Source of the DNA: Fidelibacterota bacterium
GTDB taxonomy: Bacteria; Fidelibacterota; UBA8477; JABMPR01
Reading direction: 5' to 3'
Assembly (NCBI GenBank): GCA_018673925.1
Contig: JABHBL010000022.1
Span: 124,001 to 188,000 of the forward strand
DNA: 64,000 nucleotides
Part shown: piece after piece, positions 8,786-18,274 of the stretch
Layout: every line of letters starts with the position of its first letter
Numbering within the stretch: the stretch's first letter is position 1
Notes under the pieces: generated by a model
What the model was told of the DNA's origin: nothing
Database searches by the model: none
Seen by the model: only the letters and a program-made list of their open reading frames with translations
Program-made: the position numbers and the translations under genes

Positions 8786-9816
8786 TGAGTGCTGCTCAAG
8801 GAAAATCAAAAGACAAAGATAAAGCTATAGAATTAGCCGTCTCCCAGATTGAACGTCAATTTGGTGCAGGGGCAGTCATGAGACTCGGTGAAGAGCAAAT
8901 GAATCTGGAAGTAGAGGCCATCTCAACCGGTGCTCTGTCGCTGGATGCAGCTCTGGGAGTTGGTGGAGTACCCCGTGGAAGAATCATTGAAGTCTACGGA
9001 CCAGAGTCATCTGGTAAAACCACACTGGCCATTCATATAGTTGCTAATGCTCAGAAAAACGGGGGTTATGCTGCCTTCGTTGATGCCGAGCATGCACTTG
9101 ATCCAAAATATGCAGGTCAACTCGGTGTTGATGTCAAGAATCTACTCATTTCACAACCTGATTCTGGTGAACAGGCCTTGGAGATTACCGAAACGCTGGT
9201 TCGTAGTAATGCACTGGATGTCATTGTTATTGATTCAGTAGCTGCACTGGTTCCACGCGCTGAGTTGGAAGGTGAAATGGGGGACAGTCACATGGGTCTT
9301 CATGCTCGCCTCATGTCTCAGGCACTCAGGAAGCTAACAGGAGCAGTCTCAAAGTCTAACACCTCGGTTATCTTTATTAATCAGATCCGTGAGAAAATTG
9401 GCGTGATGTTTGGAAGTCCAGAAACGACTACAGGTGGTAGAGCTTTAAAATTTTATGCCTCTGTAAGAATGGATATTCGGCGAATTGGCTCATTGAAAGA
9501 TGGTCAGGACAATATTGGTAATCGTGTTCGTGTAAAAGTGGTCAAGAACAAGATGGCACCTCCCTTTCGAGAGACAGAGCTAGATATCATGTTTGGAAAG
9601 GGCTTCTCTTTTGAAGGTGATATCCTTGATCTGGCTTTGCAGGCCAATCTGGTGCAGAAAAGTGGCTCATGGTTCAGTTATGGTGAAGATCGTCTTGGCC
9701 AGGGTAAAGAAAATGTCAAAAACTTCTTTATCGATAATCCAGATCTTCTGGCAAAACTGGTTGGTGAAGTCCGCCAGTTTTTAGGAATGGACGTTGCTGA
9801 CGAAAAATCTGAATAA
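8785..9816 (+). CDS. recA: Recombinase RecA
   Basis: About 343 aa from ATG 8785; GGAGG at 8775-8779 is 5 bases before it, and GTG at 8782 is a possible alternative. Walker A is GPESSGKTT, Walker B is [10 protein letters not shown], and the MAW and L2 regions ([20 protein letters not shown]) are intact. RecA forms the ssDNA filament for strand exchange and LexA-type cleavage. There is no recA-private promoter space: the gene overlaps thpR, and I saw no LexA-box-like palindrome. A hairpin terminator follows before recX. Confidence 0.97.
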   Translation: MSAAQGKSKDKDKAIELAVSQIERQFGAGAVMRLGEEQMNLEVEAISTGALSLDAALGVGGVPRGRIIEVYGPESSGKTTLAIHIVANAQKNGGYAAFVDAEHALDPKYAGQLGVDVKNLLISQPDSGEQALEITETLVRSNALDVIVIDSVAALVPRAELEGEMGDSHMGLHARLMSQALRKLTGAVSKSNTSVIFINQIREKIGVMFGSPETTTGGRALKFYASVRMDIRRIGSLKDGQDNIGNRVRVKVVKNKMAPPFRETELDIMFGKGFSFEGDILDLALQANLVQKSGSWFSYGEDRLGQGKENVKNFFIDNPDLLAKLVGEVRQFLGMDVADEKSE

Positions 9817-9838
9817 TCAAATGTAGATATTCAGCAAT

Positions 9839-9870
9839 AGGGCTTCTATTATAAATGGGAGCCCTTTTTA
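9839..9870 (+). terminator. Intrinsic terminator between recA and recX
   Basis: AGGGCTTC (9839-9846) pairs with GGAGCCCT (9858-9865, one G-U pair), followed by a T run (9865-9869). It probably attenuates recX relative to recA. Confidence 0.75.
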
Positions 9871-9875
9871 ATTTA

Positions 9876-10517
9876 ATGCCCAAAATTACCAAAATCACCC
9901 AACAGAAGAAACTTCGAGAAAGGTTTAACCTTTTTATCGATGGAAAATTTGAACTTGGTATTGATGGCTCGCTTATCGTTAAATATGACATCAAAGTTGG
10001 GGATGAGTATACCAATGAGCTCAAGCATGATCTCGAAAATGATGATCGCATCGAAATTGCCTATATCGGTTTGATCAACTTTATTGCCTTTCGGGAAAGG
10101 TGTGAGCAAGAAGTCAAAGAGTGGCTATTCAAAAAGAAGTATCATGATTTGGCAGACGAATTGATTACCAGACTGACTGAGCGAAATTATTTGAATAATG
10201 AAAGATTTGCCCGGTTATTCATTAAAGATCGCGTGAAGATTCAGGGTTGGGGTCCTATTAGACTCAGACACGAGTTGAATGCAAAGCGAATCTCCAAACA
10301 GATTATTGATTCTGAAATCGAAAACATCCGGGAAGATTGCAATTTTAATCAAATGGCTCATGATCTAGCTGAAAGAAAATTAAAGAATATAGAGAAACTC
10401 ACATACAAAGATAAAAAAAGGCTCTGGAGCCTCCTTCAGCGCCGCGGCTTTGAAGGTTCATCCATTACTTTTGCCCTACAGGGCTATACTTTTGTCAGTG
10501 ATGACAAATCCTCCTGA
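9876..10517 (+). CDS. recX: Regulatory protein RecX
   Basis: About 213 aa from ATG 9876. An in-frame ATG at 9855 is rejected because it lies inside the recA terminator hairpin. RecX proteins are alpha-helical three-helix repeat proteins that cap and limit RecA filaments. Family traits here are CEQEVKEWLFKKKYHDLADE, LNNERFARLFIKDRVKIQGWG and IRLRHELNAKRISKQIIDSEI. Position directly after recA supports the call. No good ribosome binding site precedes the start, so expression is probably low. Confidence 0.88.
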   Translation: MPKITKITQQKKLRERFNLFIDGKFELGIDGSLIVKYDIKVGDEYTNELKHDLENDDRIEIAYIGLINFIAFRERCEQEVKEWLFKKKYHDLADELITRLTERNYLNNERFARLFIKDRVKIQGWGPIRLRHELNAKRISKQIIDSEIENIREDCNFNQMAHDLAERKLKNIEKLTYKDKKRLWSLLQRRGFEGSSITFALQGYTFVSDDKSS

Positions 10518-10601
10518 TTTCCTCATAAACTAATTCATATTAATATTTGGTGAATTGGCTTTCACCTTCTATGTTTGGTCAACCCCAAACATGTAGGAAA
10601 G

Positions 10602-12977
10602 ATGTACAAAAGTATCATGAACTTCGTGATGCCGCGTCCAATGATATTGGTATCACTTCTATTTATTCTCGGAATTACAATTCAATCGAATCTAAATCTT
10701 CCCATTTGGTTCCTTTGTGTAATCGTGTGTGTTCTAATCACCATCGCCTTATACCACTGGCAATCAGGCGTATTGCTGATTTTAATCGTCTTATCTGGTT
10801 GTCTTAGGGTTGGTTTTGATGAGATGGTGCCATTAACCCACCTTTCAAAATTTATAGCCAGGGCAGATTCAGTATATGATGTTAGGGCAGTTGTCCTTGA
10901 AGTGGGTGAAACCCGAAAAGGCTCGCCAAGATATCATCTGAGACCTCAAACTATCAATCAGCAGATGATCTCAGATGGATCGATAATTCTCTACTCCAAG
11001 GATATTGTGCAGGCTGTAAATCCCGGTGATACCCTGATTGGACACTTACTATTGAATAAGCCACGTGATAAAAGAAACCCTCATGAATTCAATTATCGTG
11101 ATTATTTGAAGGGCAAGAATATTTTTTATGAAGCTTTTCTTGAGGATACTCACGATGTATTTATTCGTCCCAGGGCAGCCAGTTCCGTATCTCTATTATT
11201 ACTCGATATGCAGGATTTGATTTCCAGTCACTTTCACAAATATTTAACTCCAAGATCAGCCGGGATTCTATCAGCTTTAATTCTAGGTGAAAAGAGTGAG
11301 ATTGATGATTCGACCAGGACTAATTTTGCCAATACTGGGGTTATACATGTTTTGGCAGTAAGTGGACTCCATGTCGGTTATGTCTCGTTAATTCTGATAA
11401 CCATATTCGGGCTATTTCGCCTACCTCATCAGATCCAAATGGGCAGTGTGATAGCAGGATTGCTATTTTATGTTGGACTCACGGGAGCAGCACCCTCGGT
11501 CATGCGAGCATCCATAATGGCTTCGTTGATGATTATCGGGAGTCTACTTGAAAGAAAATCAGACATTCTCAACATGCTTGCCTCAGCTGCCTTCATCATA
11601 TTGCTTATTTCACCAGCACAACTTGACAACATCGGCTTCCAGCTCTCGTTTCTGGCAGTTTTGAGTATTGTGACTCTTTTCCCCATTTTTAAAAGGGTGG
11701 TGAGTGAGCTCCCACTTTCTAAATCGGGTTTTGTTGGAAAATTACTATTTCCAATCTTGGATCTCTTTCTGGTTTCACTGGCCGCACAGCTAGGGACCTT
11801 GGCTATAACCATTTTTTACTTTAATAAGATTCCTATTGTTAGCCTGCTTGCAAACCTGGTGGTGGTACCCTTGATAGGGGTGATCGTGGCTACTGGGATG
11901 AGCTTTCTTATCCTTGGGTCTCTATTTCCAATTCTGGCTACTCTCTGGGCTGCCACCATAGAAGGTGCTGTTGACTTCATGCTCTGGTTTGTTCAGCTAT
12001 GTGCCCAAGTCGACTGGGCATATGTCACGATGAGATCAATTCAGCATTTTGAATTAATCCTGCTTTTGATGGGAATCTTTGCTATAACTGTCATGCAGAT
12101 TCGAAAAGTCATCAAGCTATGGATAATCCTCCTATTGCTTTGGTTGGCTATTCTAACCTGGCAAGCATTACTGAAACCTCAAAATCTTGAACTTATTATG
12201 CTAGATGTGGGTCAGGGGGATGCAATTCTTATTCACTCACCAAATGGCAAAACGATGCTCATTGATAGTGGTTTAAGATTTGGAGGTAAGGACATGGGAA
12301 AGGATGTCATTATTCCCTATCTGAATTCTCGAAATTGGCCCAAGATCGACATTCTCGTGCTTACACATCCCCACAATGATCATATTGGAGGCGCACAGTA
12401 TCTGATCGAAAATGGTGATGTAGGGAAGGTATTGATGCCTGATATTGAATACGAATCATATGGCTACAATATGTTGTGTCAGACAATTCATTCGAACAAA
12501 ATTCCTACTTCACCAGTATTTACTGGCTACATCGATTCAACACTTAATCCAATATATTTCAGGGTAACAGGACCTAAACGGTATGATCATAAGTCACGCC
12601 CATCCAACATCAATAATACATCAATTACGATCCAATTATTCTATGATGAATCAAGTGTATTGCTCACCGGTGATGGAGAAGAATCCATGGAGCACGACCA
12701 GCTTCATCTGGGTAGCTTGCTAAAAAGTGATATGATCAAAGCTCCTCATCATGGCTCAAAAACGAGCTCAAGTCAGGAATATATTGAGCTCATCAAGCCC
12801 CGGGTTTGTCTGATTAGTTTGGGTAAGAAGAACAAATTCAGACATCCATCAAAAATTACACTGGAGAAATACACGCAGCTTGGGACAGAGATACATAGAA
12901 CTGATCTAGAAGGGGCCCAGGTTTATACAAGTGATGGAAAAGTCTGGCATCGAGTTGAATGGAAGGATGATAATTAA
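10602..12977 (+). CDS. comEC: ComEC/Rec2 family DNA-uptake channel with metallo-beta-lactamase domain
   Basis: About 790 aa. An N-terminal membrane segment and OB-like region (DUF4131 type) lead into the competence domain with many helices (AVSGLHVGYVSLILI, then GAAPSVMRASIMA), and the C-terminal MBL domain starts at LIMLDVGQGDAILIH with the metal motif THPHNDHIGG and APHHGSKTS. This is the full three-part ComEC layout. The protein forms the inner-membrane channel for single-stranded DNA. The start is uncertain: ATG 10602 has AGGAAAG almost touching it, ATG 10617 is 15 bases from it. dprA and recA are in the same window. Confidence 0.93.
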   Translation: MYKSIMNFVMPRPMILVSLLFILGITIQSNLNLPIWFLCVIVCVLITIALYHWQSGVLLILIVLSGCLRVGFDEMVPLTHLSKFIARADSVYDVRAVVLEVGETRKGSPRYHLRPQTINQQMISDGSIILYSKDIVQAVNPGDTLIGHLLLNKPRDKRNPHEFNYRDYLKGKNIFYEAFLEDTHDVFIRPRAASSVSLLLLDMQDLISSHFHKYLTPRSAGILSALILGEKSEIDDSTRTNFANTGVIHVLAVSGLHVGYVSLILITIFGLFRLPHQIQMGSVIAGLLFYVGLTGAAPSVMRASIMASLMIIGSLLERKSDILNMLASAAFIILLISPAQLDNIGFQLSFLAVLSIVTLFPIFKRVVSELPLSKSGFVGKLLFPILDLFLVSLAAQLGTLAITIFYFNKIPIVSLLANLVVVPLIGVIVATGMSFLILGSLFPILATLWAATIEGAVDFMLWFVQLCAQVDWAYVTMRSIQHFELILLLMGIFAITVMQIRKVIKLWIILLLLWLAILTWQALLKPQNLELIMLDVGQGDAILIHSPNGKTMLIDSGLRFGGKDMGKDVIIPYLNSRNWPKIDILVLTHPHNDHIGGAQYLIENGDVGKVLMPDIEYESYGYNMLCQTIHSNKIPTSPVFTGYIDSTLNPIYFRVTGPKRYDHKSRPSNINNTSITIQLFYDESSVLLTGDGEESMEHDQLHLGSLLKSDMIKAPHHGSKTSSSQEYIELIKPRVCLISLGKKNKFRHPSKITLEKYTQLGTEIHRTDLEGAQVYTSDGKVWHRVEWKDDN

Positions 12978-13050
12978 TTGATAAACGGTTTCGATATAGG
13001 GGACATTGTACGATATTGAAGGCCAACAATTTCATTAAATGGAGCAATAG

Positions 13051-14367
13051 ATGTCTTTCCCAATTCTCATTAAAAATGCCAGATGTGTCTCTTCCACAGG
13101 TATCATTAAACAGGACGTTCTTCTTAGAGATGGAAAAATTGCTCAGTTGGGTGAAGTGAATGCGTCTGCCGCTGAACAGCTTATAGATGGAACACATCTC
13201 TATTTGTTGCCGGGTGCTCTTGATCCTCAAGTTCATTTCCGTGATCCAGGGCTTACTCATAAAGAAGATCTTAGAACCGGCTCCATGGCTGCTGCCTCAG
13301 GCGGTGTCACCAGCTTTTTTGACATGCCCAATACCAAACCATCTACTATCACGATTGAAGGCATGGCGGAACGAAAACGAAATGCTGCTGAAAAATGCGT
13401 GGTGAACTACAACTTTTTTATTGGGGCTACCAATACCAATCTTGACGCTCTTAATGATGTAGAGAATGTACCTGGAATAAAAATATTTATGGGCTCTTCA
13501 ACTGGTGATTTGCTAGTTAGTGATACCAAAGACCTGGATAATATTTTTGGGAATGGTTCTCGTCTCATCGCGGTGCACGCAGAGGATGATGATATTATCA
13601 ATGCTGCTCAGGAAATTTACAAAAACTCAACCGATTTTAACCACCATCAATTTGTCAGACCTGCCGATGCCGCTTTAAAGGCCACCACACTGGCTGTTGA
13701 GCTCTCAATCAAATATCAGCGCCGTCTACATATTCTGCATCTGACGACCCTTGATGAGGTGAGGTATCTCGAAATTCAGAAATCCAAAGCTCCCATATCC
13801 GCAGAGGTCTGTCCCCAGCATTTTCTTTTGAGCGCACCCCATGTTTATCAGAAATTAGGTGCATATGCTCAAATGAATCCTCCAATCAGAGATCTCCAAC
13901 ATGGTGAAGCCCTCTGGGATGGTCTGGTAAATGGAGTGATCGACTGTATAGCCACCGATCATGCGCCACATACCCATGAAGAGAAAGCCAAACCCTTTGG
14001 GCAGGCACCATCAGGTATGCCTGGTGTAGAGACCTCTTTGCCCATGTTACTTGACCGAACGAATCGCGGGTTGTGTAAAATTGAGGACGTAGTGAAGTGG
14101 ATGTGTGAAATGCCGGTGGAGCTTTACAAAGTCAAGAACAAGGGTTACATCAAAGAAGGTTACGACGCTGACCTAGTGTTGGTTGATATGGGTAAAAAGC
14201 GAACTGTCGAGAATGGGAAGCTTTGGACAAAGGTCAACTGGAGTCCCTATGATGGCTGGACCACTCAGGGATGGCCAGTCACTACCATCGTAAATGGCCA
14301 TGTGGTTTTTCGGGATGGTGAAATCGATGAGAGCGTCAAGGGTAGGGAAGTATTAATCGACGCATAA
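13051..14367 (+). CDS. pyrC: Dihydroorotase (class I)
   Basis: 438 aa. It catalyses reversible cyclisation of carbamoyl-aspartate to dihydroorotate in pyrimidine synthesis. The amidohydrolase metal motif is DPQVHFRDPG (His-x-His replaced in layout by VHFRDPG, as in class I). LHILHLTTLDE, SAEVCPQHFLLS and ATDHAPHTHEEK supply later metal and catalytic residues. Length and the C-terminal DADLVLVDM segment fit class I monofunctional enzymes. A ribosome binding site (GGAG) precedes the ATG. It ends 2 bases before the convergent SGNH hydrolase gene. Confidence 0.92.
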   Translation: MSFPILIKNARCVSSTGIIKQDVLLRDGKIAQLGEVNASAAEQLIDGTHLYLLPGALDPQVHFRDPGLTHKEDLRTGSMAAASGGVTSFFDMPNTKPSTITIEGMAERKRNAAEKCVVNYNFFIGATNTNLDALNDVENVPGIKIFMGSSTGDLLVSDTKDLDNIFGNGSRLIAVHAEDDDIINAAQEIYKNSTDFNHHQFVRPADAALKATTLAVELSIKYQRRLHILHLTTLDEVRYLEIQKSKAPISAEVCPQHFLLSAPHVYQKLGAYAQMNPPIRDLQHGEALWDGLVNGVIDCIATDHAPHTHEEKAKPFGQAPSGMPGVETSLPMLLDRTNRGLCKIEDVVKWMCEMPVELYKVKNKGYIKEGYDADLVLVDMGKKRTVENGKLWTKVNWSPYDGWTTQGWPVTTIVNGHVVFRDGEIDESVKGREVLIDA

Positions 14368-14369
14368 TT

Positions 14370-14987
14370 CTAGGTAATCTGGTCTTTTAAAAATGCAAAT
14401 GCAGCGCTGGCAATGAGGGAATGACCCTCATGTTGGGGGTGTATCTGATCTTCAGCCCATTCTCGGGCAGGTCTTTGTTTTACAGCAGTGTCAAAAACAG
14501 ATTGAACGTCAAGTACTGGAATTGTACGTTTTTGTCCCTGCGATTTGACTACTTCGCAATATTCATTCATTCTCAAATAAAATGGCTCAGAACTTGAATC
14601 TGAAATCAGGTAGGGAGTAAAGAGGAATAATTGAGCCAATGGGAGGTCAGTGCCCAAGATATGGATAAGTCTATCTAGATCAGTTACATACTTCCTAATA
14701 TGATTACCTCCACCTCCAGAGATGAAATCATTGTATGCATCATTAATTCCAATCTTTATGACTACGGCATCTGGCTTATGATCCAGGACATCCGCCTGGT
14801 AGCGTTTGAGTAAGTCTCCAACCATGTGTCCATTGATACCAGAGTTGACAAACTGGATCCCACCAAGGTCACTATTTGTGGAAAACAAATCCTTCAATAT
14901 TGAAACATAGCCATCACCAAGAGGATTGTGGACAGTTCGATATGCCGCGGTGATACTATCACCAAAGAAGACGATTTTAGAAATCAT
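14370..14987 (-). CDS. SGNH/GDSL-family hydrolase
   Basis: 205 aa, cytosolic (no signal peptide). The four SGNH blocks are readable: FFGDSITAAYR (Ser), VNSGINGHMVGD (Gly), KIGINDAYND (Asn) and DQIHPQHEGH (Asp/His). It is an esterase, acylhydrolase or carbohydrate deacetylase of unknown substrate. It starts 8 bases after the nitroreductase stop on the same strand, so the two are probably one transcript, and it converges with pyrC. Confidence 0.85.
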   Translation of the reverse strand: MISKIVFFGDSITAAYRTVHNPLGDGYVSILKDLFSTNSDLGGIQFVNSGINGHMVGDLLKRYQADVLDHKPDAVVIKIGINDAYNDFISGGGGNHIRKYVTDLDRLIHILGTDLPLAQLFLFTPYLISDSSSEPFYLRMNEYCEVVKSQGQKRTIPVLDVQSVFDTAVKQRPAREWAEDQIHPQHEGHSLIASAAFAFLKDQIT

Positions 14988-14995
14988 TTTAGCGC

Positions 14996-15661
14996 CTAGA
15001 AATGACTTGAGATGTCAGTGAGTTTTTTTTTGTCAATATTTGGTACCTCGACACCTTCTGCTGGGTAACCCACAACCAGGAGAAGGAAAGGTTTTTCACC
15101 CTCCGGTCGCTTCAATATTTTCGTCAGAAAGTTCATAGGACTTGGAGTATGGGTAAGTGTAGCAAGTCCAACATTATGGAGTGCAGAAATAAGTACACCA
15201 GTTGCTATTCCAACCGACTCTTTAGCATAGTAGTGCTTGACCTTATCACCCTGATCATTGAGGGTATATTTTTGCTCAAAGATAGCAATGAGTATAGGTG
15301 CTTTTTCCAGAAATGGTTTATCTGCGTCCGTACCCAGGGGTTCTAGCGCTTCCAGCCAGGTATCACCAGCGCGTCCAGCGTAAAAATTTCTTTCTTCCTC
15401 TTCAGCAGCTTCACGAATTTGCGCTTTTATCGAGGAGTCTCGAATGATGACAAAATGCCAGGGTTGCTGATTGGCACCACTTGGTGCTGTGCCTGCAGTC
15501 TTGAGACAATTATCAATAACCTCTTGTGAAACTTCCTCAGTTGAAAATTCACGTATAGTTCTTCTAGATTTCATGAATTCATAAAACTCTGCAGATCGCT
15601 GGAGCATTTCTGTGTGAGTTAGATCGATAGCTTTATTAAATGGAATGAACTTTTTTGTCAT
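14996..15661 (-). CDS. Nitroreductase-family flavoprotein
   Basis: 221 aa from ATG 15661 (AGGG 6 bases upstream; an in-frame GTG lies two codons earlier). FMN-binding nitroreductase features are SRRTIREFSTEEV near the N-terminus, TAGTAPSGANQQPWHFV, a central dimer region and LLLVVGYPAEGVEVP near the end. The arrangement resembles the iodotyrosine-deiodinase/BluB-like branch rather than NfsB. Family members reduce quinones, nitro compounds or halogenated substrates; the natural substrate here is unknown. Confidence 0.85.
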   Translation of the reverse strand: MTKKFIPFNKAIDLTHTEMLQRSAEFYEFMKSRRTIREFSTEEVSQEVIDNCLKTAGTAPSGANQQPWHFVIIRDSSIKAQIREAAEEEERNFYAGRAGDTWLEALEPLGTDADKPFLEKAPILIAIFEQKYTLNDQGDKVKHYYAKESVGIATGVLISALHNVGLATLTHTPSPMNFLTKILKRPEGEKPFLLLVVGYPAEGVEVPNIDKKKLTDISSHF

Positions 15662-15800
15662 AAGCACCCTATACTGTGATTTAATTATTCAAATAAAGTA
15701 ATCAGATGCAGCAGAGGCATCCATAGCCAATTTAGGATTCAGAATGAAATGTTGAGGTTGCTCGCTTACTTTGATGAAGAATGTTTTCACGCTAATGAAA

Positions 15801-15812
15801 AGCGAAGTCGAG
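15801..15812 (+). repeat. 12-bp direct repeat, copy 1 (beside GIY-YIG gene)
   Basis: AGCGAAGTCGAG, identical to 16192-16203. The two copies flank the GIY-YIG gene. Confidence 0.6.
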
Positions 15813-15841
15813 CTTGCACTTCCGTAGTTCCAAGAACGTGG

Positions 15842-16081
15842 TCACAATCTTTTTTTTGCAAATGCCCTTCCTGAGGGAGTTTTTAGATATTTCTCAAAGG
15901 TAATGGCTTGCTCCTTGGAATGGAATGCAAGGTAGATTTCGAGTAACCACGGTTTGTATCTAGATGAGTATTCATTTTCGTGACGATTATGTTCCGCCAA
16001 CCTGCGCATAACATCTGAAGTTCTGCCTGCATAGATCCTATTTCGACATGATACAGATTGAAGGATATAAACATAATGCAT
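15842..16081 (-). CDS. GIY-YIG nuclease family mini-protein
   Basis: 79 aa from ATG 16081, with GGAG 6 bases before it (a GTG two codons earlier is possible). It is a single GIY-YIG domain of the YhbQ/UPF0213 type: HYVYILQSV holds the first motif (YVY in place of GIY), YAGRTSDVMRRLAEHN the second motif and catalytic Arg, and FHSKEQAITFEKYLKTPSGR the Glu. No DNA-binding domain is attached. The gene lies between two 12-bp direct repeats, and the second repeat touches the tRNA-Leu 3' end, suggesting a small mobile unit. Confidence 0.85.
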   Translation of the reverse strand: MHYVYILQSVSCRNRIYAGRTSDVMRRLAEHNRHENEYSSRYKPWLLEIYLAFHSKEQAITFEKYLKTPSGRAFAKKRL

Positions 16082-16191
16082 GTTCACTCCTTGTGCCTGC
16101 TGCGACGTAGCTCAAATATTTTATTGGATAATTTGTTCCCGTCTTCGCTTCATGTTAATCAGCTACGACGAGGTCGCCTTCACTCTTATAG

Positions 16192-16203
16192 AGCGAAGTC
16201 GAG
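16192..16203 (+). repeat. 12-bp direct repeat, copy 2 (abuts tRNA-Leu)
   Basis: Identical to 15801-15812. Its last base is next to the discriminator base of tRNA-Leu at 16204. Confidence 0.6.
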
Positions 16204-16287
16204 TACCAGGGGGGGGAGTCGAACCCCCACAGTGTTGCCACCGGTGGATTTTGAGTCCACTGCGTCTACCAATTCCGCCACCCTGGC
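16204..16287 (-). tRNA. tRNA-Leu (anticodon CAA)
   Basis: 84 nt without an encoded CCA. The acceptor is GCCAGGG paired with CCCTGGT, the anticodon arm is GTGGA-CTCAAAA-TCCAC, and there is a long variable arm typical of tRNA-Leu. The T arm is GGGGG-TTCGACT-CCCCC. Confidence 0.95.
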
Positions 16288-16305
16288 TGTTTCTAAAAGC
16301 GCGCC

Positions 16306-16334
16306 ATGATACATTCTGTCAGCGTATGTGTCAA
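16306..16334 (-). promoter_or_regulatory. Sigma70 promoter of tRNA-Leu
   Basis: On the minus strand TTGACA (16334-16329) and TATCAT (16311-16306) are 17 bases apart. The -10 is followed by the GC-rich discriminator GGCGCGCTTTTAG, and the tRNA starts 18 bases after the -10. Confidence 0.75.
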
Positions 16335-16410
16335 TAAAATGCTGTGCTTTTAAAAGAAAATGTTTATCATTGAGGAAACTGAAAAAAAACCCCAAGAAGG
16401 AGGAGCTGTC

Positions 16411-18198
16411 GTGGAATTCAAGACGATTGCAGAAATGTTTCTTAATGTCACAAAAAGCCATGCTGAAGCAGAATTATTTACTGAAAAAGTCGATGGTGAA
16501 TGGGTGGGAGATAAAGGTAAAGATATATATGAAATGGTTAAGAATGCATCTTACGGTATGGCATCCCTGGGGATCCAGCCAAAAGATAATGTAGCAATTC
16601 TTTCTACGAACTGTCGACGTTGGGCTTATTCAGATTATGCCATCGCCACCAGAGGTGCCACTTCTGTAACAGTTTATCCTACCTTGATTGCGAGTCAGGT
16701 TCAATACATTGTCGCTCACTCCGATTCAAAACTCATCTTTGCTCAGGATGCCAGCCAGATGGATAAGGTGCTTCAAATTAAGGCAGACTGTCCTGAATTG
16801 AAGTCTGTCATCTATTTCGATGAATCACTGTCATATGATGATCCAGATGTTATGTCCTTTAACGAACTTATGGAAAAGGGCAAAACATTCTCTTCATCTG
16901 ATGGAGCCTATGACTATGAAGCTCAGGCTCTTAGCGTCCAACCTGATGATATCTTGACTCTCATTTATACCAGTGGTACTACGGGAAACCCCAAAGGTGT
17001 GATGTTAAAACATAGCAATCTTGTAAGTAATATCCTTTCTGCCAATGCTCGCCTGGGAATTAGTGATGAGGATAAATTCTTATCCTTCCTACCGCTGAGT
17101 CATAGTTTTGAACGACTAGGTGATTATGTAGGTACACACGTGGGTGCAAATATCACTTATGCTGAATCGATGGAGCAGGTTATTTCTAACCTGTCAGAAG
17201 TCAATCCTACTGTAGCCATGTCAGTTCCCAGACTTTACGAAAAGATGTACGCTGGGGTCCAGGCCAAGTTTGCGGCTGGTTCTTTTATCAAGCGTAAAAT
17301 TGCTGGTTGGGCTGTCAAGACAGGTTTTGAGTATGTTGATGCTCGTAATGCTGGAACCATTTCACCTAAATTAGCCAAGAAGAAAAAACGTGCAGATAAA
17401 CTTGTATTTGGCAAGGTTCAAGCGCTTCTGGGAACACAGTTTAAATTGTTTGCCAGTGGTGGTGCACCACTCGGCGCTGATATCGGTAGATTTTTTGATG
17501 CTGCTGGTATTACCATTCTTGAAGGCTATGGCCTTTCCGAAACATCACCAGTTATCACATTGAACCCACCCCATGATTTTCGTTTTGGTACTGTGGGCCC
17601 AACCATAGATGGTGTAGAAGTCAAGATTGCGGATGATGGTGAGATTCTATCACGTGGTCCACATATCATGAAGGGTTATTACAAGGATGAAGCAGGAACC
17701 AGAGAAGCAATCAATGAAGAAGGTTGGTTCCATACCGGTGATATAGGAATAGTCGAGGATGGATATCTAAGAATTACAGATCGTAAGAAGAACATCATCG
17801 TCACGGCTGGTGGTAAGAATATTGCCCCCGCTCCAATTGAAGGTGCAATCTGCATGAGCAAGTTCTTCGAACAGGCTCTGGTTCATGGTGATCGTAGGAA
17901 GTTCGTTTCTGCTATTCTCGTTCCAAATTTCACTGAAGTAGGTGAATGGGCTGCGGATAATGAGATCACAGATGTGACTCCTGAAGCACTATGCGAAAAT
18001 CCAAAAGTATATGAAATGCTTATGACTGAGGTTGCTGGCATTATGGAGAACTTCAGCGGCTATGAAGCAGTTAAAGAGGCTATCATACTGCCCCAGGAAT
18101 TCAGTGTCGAAGATGGTACACTTACTCCCACACTGAAAATCAAGAAACGGGTAGTTGAAGAACGCTACAAGGCAAAGCTGGACGCCCTTTACGAATAG
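16411..18198 (+). CDS. fadD: Long-chain acyl-CoA synthetase (AMP-forming)
   Basis: 595 aa from GTG 16411, chosen because AAGGAGGAG (16397-16405) is ideally placed; an ATG at 16360 has no such site. The ANL-superfamily P-loop is YTSGTTGNPKGVM, A4/A5 regions are LFASGGAPLG and EGYGLSETSPVITL, and GWFHTGDIG plus DRKKNIIVTAGGKNI form the hinge. It matches the bacterial long-chain ligases with an inserted SFIKRKIAGWAVKTG helix region. It activates fatty acids to acyl-CoA at the inner membrane. A terminator follows. Confidence 0.9.
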   Translation: MEFKTIAEMFLNVTKSHAEAELFTEKVDGEWVGDKGKDIYEMVKNASYGMASLGIQPKDNVAILSTNCRRWAYSDYAIATRGATSVTVYPTLIASQVQYIVAHSDSKLIFAQDASQMDKVLQIKADCPELKSVIYFDESLSYDDPDVMSFNELMEKGKTFSSSDGAYDYEAQALSVQPDDILTLIYTSGTTGNPKGVMLKHSNLVSNILSANARLGISDEDKFLSFLPLSHSFERLGDYVGTHVGANITYAESMEQVISNLSEVNPTVAMSVPRLYEKMYAGVQAKFAAGSFIKRKIAGWAVKTGFEYVDARNAGTISPKLAKKKKRADKLVFGKVQALLGTQFKLFASGGAPLGADIGRFFDAAGITILEGYGLSETSPVITLNPPHDFRFGTVGPTIDGVEVKIADDGEILSRGPHIMKGYYKDEAGTREAINEEGWFHTGDIGIVEDGYLRITDRKKNIIVTAGGKNIAPAPIEGAICMSKFFEQALVHGDRRKFVSAILVPNFTEVGEWAADNEITDVTPEALCENPKVYEMLMTEVAGIMENFSGYEAVKEAIILPQEFSVEDGTLTPTLKIKKRVVEERYKAKLDALYE

Positions 18199-18220
18199 AT
18201 AAGATAATGCTATAAAATAT

Positions 18221-18257
18221 AAAGAGCTCCTGGTCATGATCAGGGGCTCTTTATTTT
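18221..18257 (+). terminator. Intrinsic terminator after the acyl-CoA synthetase
   Basis: AAAGAGCTCCTG (18221-18232) pairs with CAGGGGCTCTTT (18241-18252), followed by a T-rich tail. Confidence 0.8.
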
Positions 18258-18274
18258 AGAACAGGATTTATTCC

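Noticed and set aside
16058-16337. Short plus-strand proteins with GGGVEPP-like sequence
   Set aside because: They are translations across tRNA-Leu, a well-known artefact.
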